Assembly: GCA_021824175.1 (NCBI GenBank)
Contig: JAKALP010000001.1
Location: 248,001 to 312,000 of the forward strand
Length of the DNA: 64,000 nucleotides
Origin: Deltaproteobacteria bacterium
GTDB taxonomy: Bacteria; Desulfobacterota; Desulfobacteria; Desulfobacterales; Desulfosarcinaceae
Direction: 5' to 3'
Below the pieces are notes generated by a model. The model searched no databases. It saw nothing but the letters and a program-made list of their open reading frames with translations, and was not told the DNA's origin. Within the stretch, counting starts at the first letter, position 1. Every line of letters begins with the position of its first letter. Made by a program: the position numbers and the translations under genes. This document shows positions 60,487 through 64,000 of the stretch, one piece after another.

Positions 60487-61392
60487 ATGATCTCCTGGTA
60501 CACACCCCAAAATGTTATAGCCTGGACCCGCCGCTTGTTGCCCCTGCGGGCCGTGGTGGTGATTTTTATATTGGCGGCCCTGGTGATCACCGAGCTGCGT
60601 CTGGACTGGGTTGAACAATTGGTGGGCAGCTACATGGTATCCACTAACTCCTATCGGCCCAAATCCGGCGCCATTTGGGAACAGGGCCAGAAGACGGCCT
60701 CGGCCAGGCAGACTTTGGCCGAATATGCGGATCAGCGGCAAAACGTGCTGCGCGAAGCCCAGCAAGCACAGTCGCTGGGGCAGGTGATTGCCAATGTCAC
60801 TGAGGGCAAAGGGGTGATGATTTCAACCGAGCACTTTTTAGAGCTTTATCTCAAACTGCCGCCGGCCATCTCCCATGAGATTGTTTCTCCTTACACGCTG
60901 TTGACCTATGTCAGCTCCGGGCAATGGCAACGCACCTTTGTGGACCGTCAGGAACAACAGATTTTGATTTTTATGCTGGATGCGCAAAATCAGGTCATTT
61001 ACCGCTTGACCATCGGGCCGGTGTTACTGGGTCATATTGAGCGTGGCGAAGTGGCCATCCGTTCCGGGCTGGAGCAGCTGTCGGATTTCGCCGCTCACAT
61101 TTACCCCGCCGAGCGGTTTTTTGAGGTGCTCAACGGATACCCCCAGGAGCTGCGCCAGCAGATTGTGTCCCATCCCGAGGACCTGTTGCGCGTTACCGGA
61201 AAAATCCGGCGCGTGGGAATTTCCAGCGCGGCCTTGGGCGATGCACAGGAATTGGGGTTTGAGGTCGAAGATGTGAACGGGTACAAAGTACTGCTGATGC
61301 AAGGGCAGCGCGAGGCCGTGCAGCGCATTCAGGGCGATCTGGACGGCCAGCCCCGATTTCAGTGGCCGTGGTCCGGAGGAGCGCAACAATGA
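60487..61392 (+). CDS. Membrane-anchored protein of unknown function coupled to a penicillin-binding protein
   Basis: About 301 residues with one N-terminal membrane segment (LPLRAVVVIFILAALVI) and a large outer part rich in helices, with a region (HFLELYLKLPPAISHEIVSPY) before a beta-rich end. Its stop overlaps the start of the PBP gene as ATGA, so the two are translationally coupled. That suggests a partner of the transglycosylase, such as a regulator or assembly factor. No family is recognised. The start may be the TTG at 60475. Confidence 0.72.
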   Translation: MISWYTPQNVIAWTRRLLPLRAVVVIFILAALVITELRLDWVEQLVGSYMVSTNSYRPKSGAIWEQGQKTASARQTLAEYADQRQNVLREAQQAQSLGQVIANVTEGKGVMISTEHFLELYLKLPPAISHEIVSPYTLLTYVSSGQWQRTFVDRQEQQILIFMLDAQNQVIYRLTIGPVLLGHIERGEVAIRSGLEQLSDFAAHIYPAERFFEVLNGYPQELRQQIVSHPEDLLRVTGKIRRVGISSAALGDAQELGFEVEDVNGYKVLLMQGQREAVQRIQGDLDGQPRFQWPWSGGAQQ

Positions 61393-63365
61393 CCTTCTCC
61401 GTGAAGTTCATACGATGGTTGACGGGTCTGGTGGCCTTGGCGGTGATGGTGGCGGGTTTTGCGGCGGTGGCCGGTGTTATTTTAATGTTCTGGGTAGTCA
61501 AGGATTTGCCCAGCATCCCCGAGCCATTGCGGCGCATCATCGAAACACCGCCCACTGAAATCTATGCCGCCAACGGCGAGCGGATTTTACAGATCGGCGG
61601 CCACGACTATGTGCCCCTCAATGAAGTCTCCACCTATTTTTTACAAGCTATTCTGGCCACCGAAGACCATACGTTCTGGGCGCATCATGGGGTCAACAAG
61701 ACCCGCATGCTCAGAGCTGTTGAGACCCTCTTTACCGGCGGCCGGGTGCAGGGCGCCTCCACCATCACCCAGCAGTTGGCCAAGAATCTCTTCTTCAGCT
61801 TCGAGCAAACCTATACCCGCAAATTCAAAGAGCTGTTGGTGGCCTTGCAAATCGAATCCCAGTTCAGCAAAGAGGAGATTCTGGAAGCCTATATCAACCA
61901 GATCTACATTGTCCCGCACACCCAGGGCGTGGGCGCGGCGGCGCGGTTGTTTTTCGGTAAACCCGCGGCCGAATTGAATCTGGCTGAAGCCACCTTGCTG
62001 GCCGGCTTGCCCAAGTCGCCCTCTCGCTATAACCCCCTGCGCTACCTTGAGCGCGCCAAAAGCCGTCAACGGGTGGTGATCCAGCGCATGTTGGCCGTGG
62101 GCTATATCAATGCCGAGCAGGCCGCGGCCGCCGAAGCCGAGCCTCTGGCCTTCAACACCAAGAGTGGGGAAGTGCTTGAGGGCAGCTATTTTGTTGATTA
62201 TGTGCTCAGAGGTTTGGAAGAACGCTACGGGGCCCAGGTGGTCTATCATGGCGGATTGAAAGTGACCACCACCATGGACCCTCAGCTGCAACGGTTTGCC
62301 CAGACCGCCGTGACCCAGGGCGTGGCGGACCTGGAAAACATCATGAAGCGCCCCACCAGTCAGGATAATCCCAACGACAGCGAGCATCTCCAGGCGGCCC
62401 TGGTGGCGGTACAGGTCAATTCCGGCGCTATTAAAGCCATGGTGGGCGGCACCGATTATACCCAAAGTCAGTTTAACCGGGCCGTGGAAAACAATCGCCA
62501 GCCCGGTTCCGGCTTCAAGCCCTTTTTGTACTACACTGCATTGGATCAGAAGGGATTGTCGCCCGCCACGGTGATGATCGATCAGCCCACCAAAGTGCCA
62601 GTGGAAGGCGCGCCGGATTGGCGCCCCATGAACTACCGCCGCGATTATCAAGGCCCGGTCATCATCAAGAAAGCGTTTACTGAATCCATCAACAGCATCG
62701 CGGCCCAGTTGGTGGCCCAAATCGGTCCTGAGGCTGTCATCCGCACCGCGCGGTTGTGCGGCATCGAAAGCCCGTTGGCGCCGGTCTACTCCGTGGCGCT
62801 GGGCACTTCGGGGGTCAGCCCCTTGGAGATGGCATCGGCGTTCAGTGTCTTTGCTGCGGGCGGTGTTCGCTACGAACCCTTTGCGGTCTGGCGCGTGGAA
62901 GATGCGTTCGGCCAGGTGCTGGAAGAGCATATCGTCAGCGGCGCCAAAGTCTTGGATGGCCGCACGGCTTATCAAATCGTGGATATGATGGAAGGGGTGG
63001 TGGATTACGGTACCGGCGAAGTAATTCGCAAAATGGGTTTCAACAAACCCGCGGCCGGCAAGACCGGGACGACCAATGGCTATAAAGATGCTTGGTTTAC
63101 GGGCTTTACTCCCAATCTGAGCACCTCGGTGTGGGTCGGATATGATCATGAGACCGGGCTCAAGGACAGCAACGGCGCGGGCATTACCGGCGGCCGGGGC
63201 GCGGCCCCGATCTGGACTCGATTCATGAGCAAGGCCACCGAGGGTGAACCGCCACGGCCATTTCTGCAACCCCCCGGAGTTCGGTTTGAAACCGTGGATC
63301 CAACCACCGGCAAGACGCTCTTTTGGAGTACTTCGGAAGGGATGAGGGTGGTGGTGAAGGAGTGA
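61389..63365 (+). CDS. Class A penicillin-binding protein (PBP1A-like)
   Basis: About 658 residues with an N-terminal membrane anchor, a GT51 transglycosylase domain (ATEDHTFWAHHGVN with the catalytic Glu, then GASTITQQLAKNLFF) and a transpeptidase domain with SGFK (SxxK), SINS (SxN) and GKTGTTNGY (KTG). It polymerises and cross-links peptidoglycan. The start at 61389 overlaps the previous stop (ATGA); a longer reading from 61362 is unlikely. It is followed by low-complexity intergenic repeats. Confidence 0.95.
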   Translation: MTFSVKFIRWLTGLVALAVMVAGFAAVAGVILMFWVVKDLPSIPEPLRRIIETPPTEIYAANGERILQIGGHDYVPLNEVSTYFLQAILATEDHTFWAHHGVNKTRMLRAVETLFTGGRVQGASTITQQLAKNLFFSFEQTYTRKFKELLVALQIESQFSKEEILEAYINQIYIVPHTQGVGAAARLFFGKPAAELNLAEATLLAGLPKSPSRYNPLRYLERAKSRQRVVIQRMLAVGYINAEQAAAAEAEPLAFNTKSGEVLEGSYFVDYVLRGLEERYGAQVVYHGGLKVTTTMDPQLQRFAQTAVTQGVADLENIMKRPTSQDNPNDSEHLQAALVAVQVNSGAIKAMVGGTDYTQSQFNRAVENNRQPGSGFKPFLYYTALDQKGLSPATVMIDQPTKVPVEGAPDWRPMNYRRDYQGPVIIKKAFTESINSIAAQLVAQIGPEAVIRTARLCGIESPLAPVYSVALGTSGVSPLEMASAFSVFAAGGVRYEPFAVWRVEDAFGQVLEEHIVSGAKVLDGRTAYQIVDMMEGVVDYGTGEVIRKMGFNKPAAGKTGTTNGYKDAWFTGFTPNLSTSVWVGYDHETGLKDSNGAGITGGRGAAPIWTRFMSKATEGEPPRPFLQPPGVRFETVDPTTGKTLFWSTSEGMRVVVKE

Positions 63366-63571
63366 GGGAAGTGTTGAAGGTCGAAGGTGGCCAGTAGTCT
63401 TTAGTAAAGAAGTAATTAGTAGTCAGAAGTCAGGAGTCAGAACAAGGTTGAAATGGTGCAGGGATTGGGAGGATTACTTCGCCTCTTTTTTCTTCTGGCT
63501 TCTGGAATCTGCACTTTGAACAGCGTCGCTGCGTATTCTCTTTATTGCTTTAAGTCTTCATGTAGCCCTTT
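63366..63571. repeat. Low-complexity intergenic stretch
   Basis: After the PBP gene, runs such as GAAGGTCGAAGGTGG and GTAATTAGTAGTCAGAAGTCAGGAGTCAG occupy about 80 bases. Similar purine-rich stretches occur near 45297 and 49720. They resemble slippage-prone spacer repeats; no function is evident. Confidence 0.5.
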
Positions 63572-64000
63572 ATGAACGCAATTCTACGACATTACTCCTT
63601 GCGCCTGTGGTCCACGGCTTTCGTGGGTGGATTGATTTGTCTGGTCGTGCTCCCCACCTGGCAGAGAGTCGCCGGAATCGATTGGGCCGGCTTGCCCGCG
63701 GTTATTATTCTGGCGGGCTGCTTTTTTCTTCTGGGATGGATCTTGAACCGGTTGGGCGTGGCCTTGATCCGACGGCAAGTAGCTGAAGCCGCGGTTTGGG
63801 AGCGGGCCGGGATGGTCAGCCAGGCCGAGGGGGCCTTCGAGCGGGTCAAGGCCCTCTTTGACGGGTTCTGGCTCAGCCCCAGGGCGCGGCGTCGAAGCGC
63901 GCCTTGGATTACCATGCGGATGGCCCGTTTCTACCTTACCCAATCCCGGCCGACTCCCGAGGGCCAAGCCATCATCATGGCCTATCTGCGATTGCACCCC
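63572..64000 (+). CDS. Membrane protein, N-terminal part, runs off the window
   Basis: An open frame of 143 codons from ATG at 63572 that continues beyond 64000. Residues from about 15 to 65 contain two hydrophobic segments, then a helical cytoplasmic or periplasmic region (ERAGMVSQAEGAFERVKALFDGFW) that may begin a TPR-like domain. It is on the same strand as the PBP gene and 206 bases after it. The family cannot be judged from this part. Confidence 0.65.
   Translation, partial: MNAILRHYSLRLWSTAFVGGLICLVVLPTWQRVAGIDWAGLPAVIILAGCFFLLGWILNRLGVALIRRQVAEAAVWERAGMVSQAEGAFERVKALFDGFWLSPRARRRSAPWITMRMARFYLTQSRPTPEGQAIIMAYLRLHP

Overview
The window looks like chromosomal DNA of an anaerobic, respiring member of the Desulfobacterota, most likely a sulfate-reducing Desulfobacterales relative. 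The grounds are a soluble HdrA/MvhD/Flx-type electron-transfer operon, in-frame UGA codons that fit selenocysteine in four redox genes, a pyrophosphate-type phosphofructokinase, a rubrerythrin-like protein plus cytochrome bd oxidase, many PAS/sigma-54 signalling proteins and exported lipoproteins, and short low-complexity repeats between genes. The taxonomic call is inference. I saw no rRNA, tRNA, CRISPR array, transposase or phage gene.

Layout. 1-5751 (minus): hdrA (selenoprotein, duplicated architecture), mvhD (selenoprotein), two iron-sulfur proteins and the start of a flavin/NAD(P) protein; together these resemble an NAD(P)H-linked flavin-based bifurcation module. 6269-10035: rubrerythrin-like protein, miaA, a cyclase-family hydrolase (minus), then a small selenoprotein island: a Sec peroxiredoxin without any cysteine, a 65-residue protein of unknown function, and a 71-residue glutaredoxin-like protein with two Sec codons, the second three codons from the stop. 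10163-12547 (minus): cydAB. 12797-15871: an active HtrA/trypsin-like protease followed by a lipoprotein paralogue that has lost catalytic residues. 15895-25775: metabolic and housekeeping genes (PPi-type PFK, SDR, S1P-lyase-like PLP enzyme, HD hydrolase, NAD synthetase, OmpA-domain protein, cold-shock protein) and a membrane sensor.

25863-32015 (minus): hybrid histidine kinase, YhcC-type radical SAM protein, a DmeF-type metal exporter and a cysteine-rich protein. 32680-45292 (plus): a secreted SGNH-like protein interrupted by an in-frame TGA and preceded by a near-consensus sigma-54 promoter, two tandemly duplicated membrane histidine kinases, a sigma-54 activator, an exported two-domain VOC lipoprotein, and a lipase overlapping a lipoprotein gene that resembles a type VI effector-immunity (Tle4/Tli4) pair.

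45412-56000: a broken beta-helix gene remnant, a carboxylesterase lipoprotein, an NtrC-type regulator, two HEPN-MNT pairs flanking a glycosyltransferase-methyltransferase pair, and a large lipoprotein of unknown function. 56787-64000 (plus): HMG-CoA-lyase-like enzyme, REC-GAF-HD-GYP regulator, TerC-family membrane protein, an unknown membrane-anchored protein translationally coupled to a class A penicillin-binding protein, and the start of a membrane protein that runs off the window.

The strongest unusual signal is selenium: five UGA codons in four redox genes within 10 kb, four of them followed by bacterial SECIS-like hairpins at the expected distance. This contrasts with the UGA in the SGNH gene, which has no comparable hairpin and looks like a nonsense mutation.
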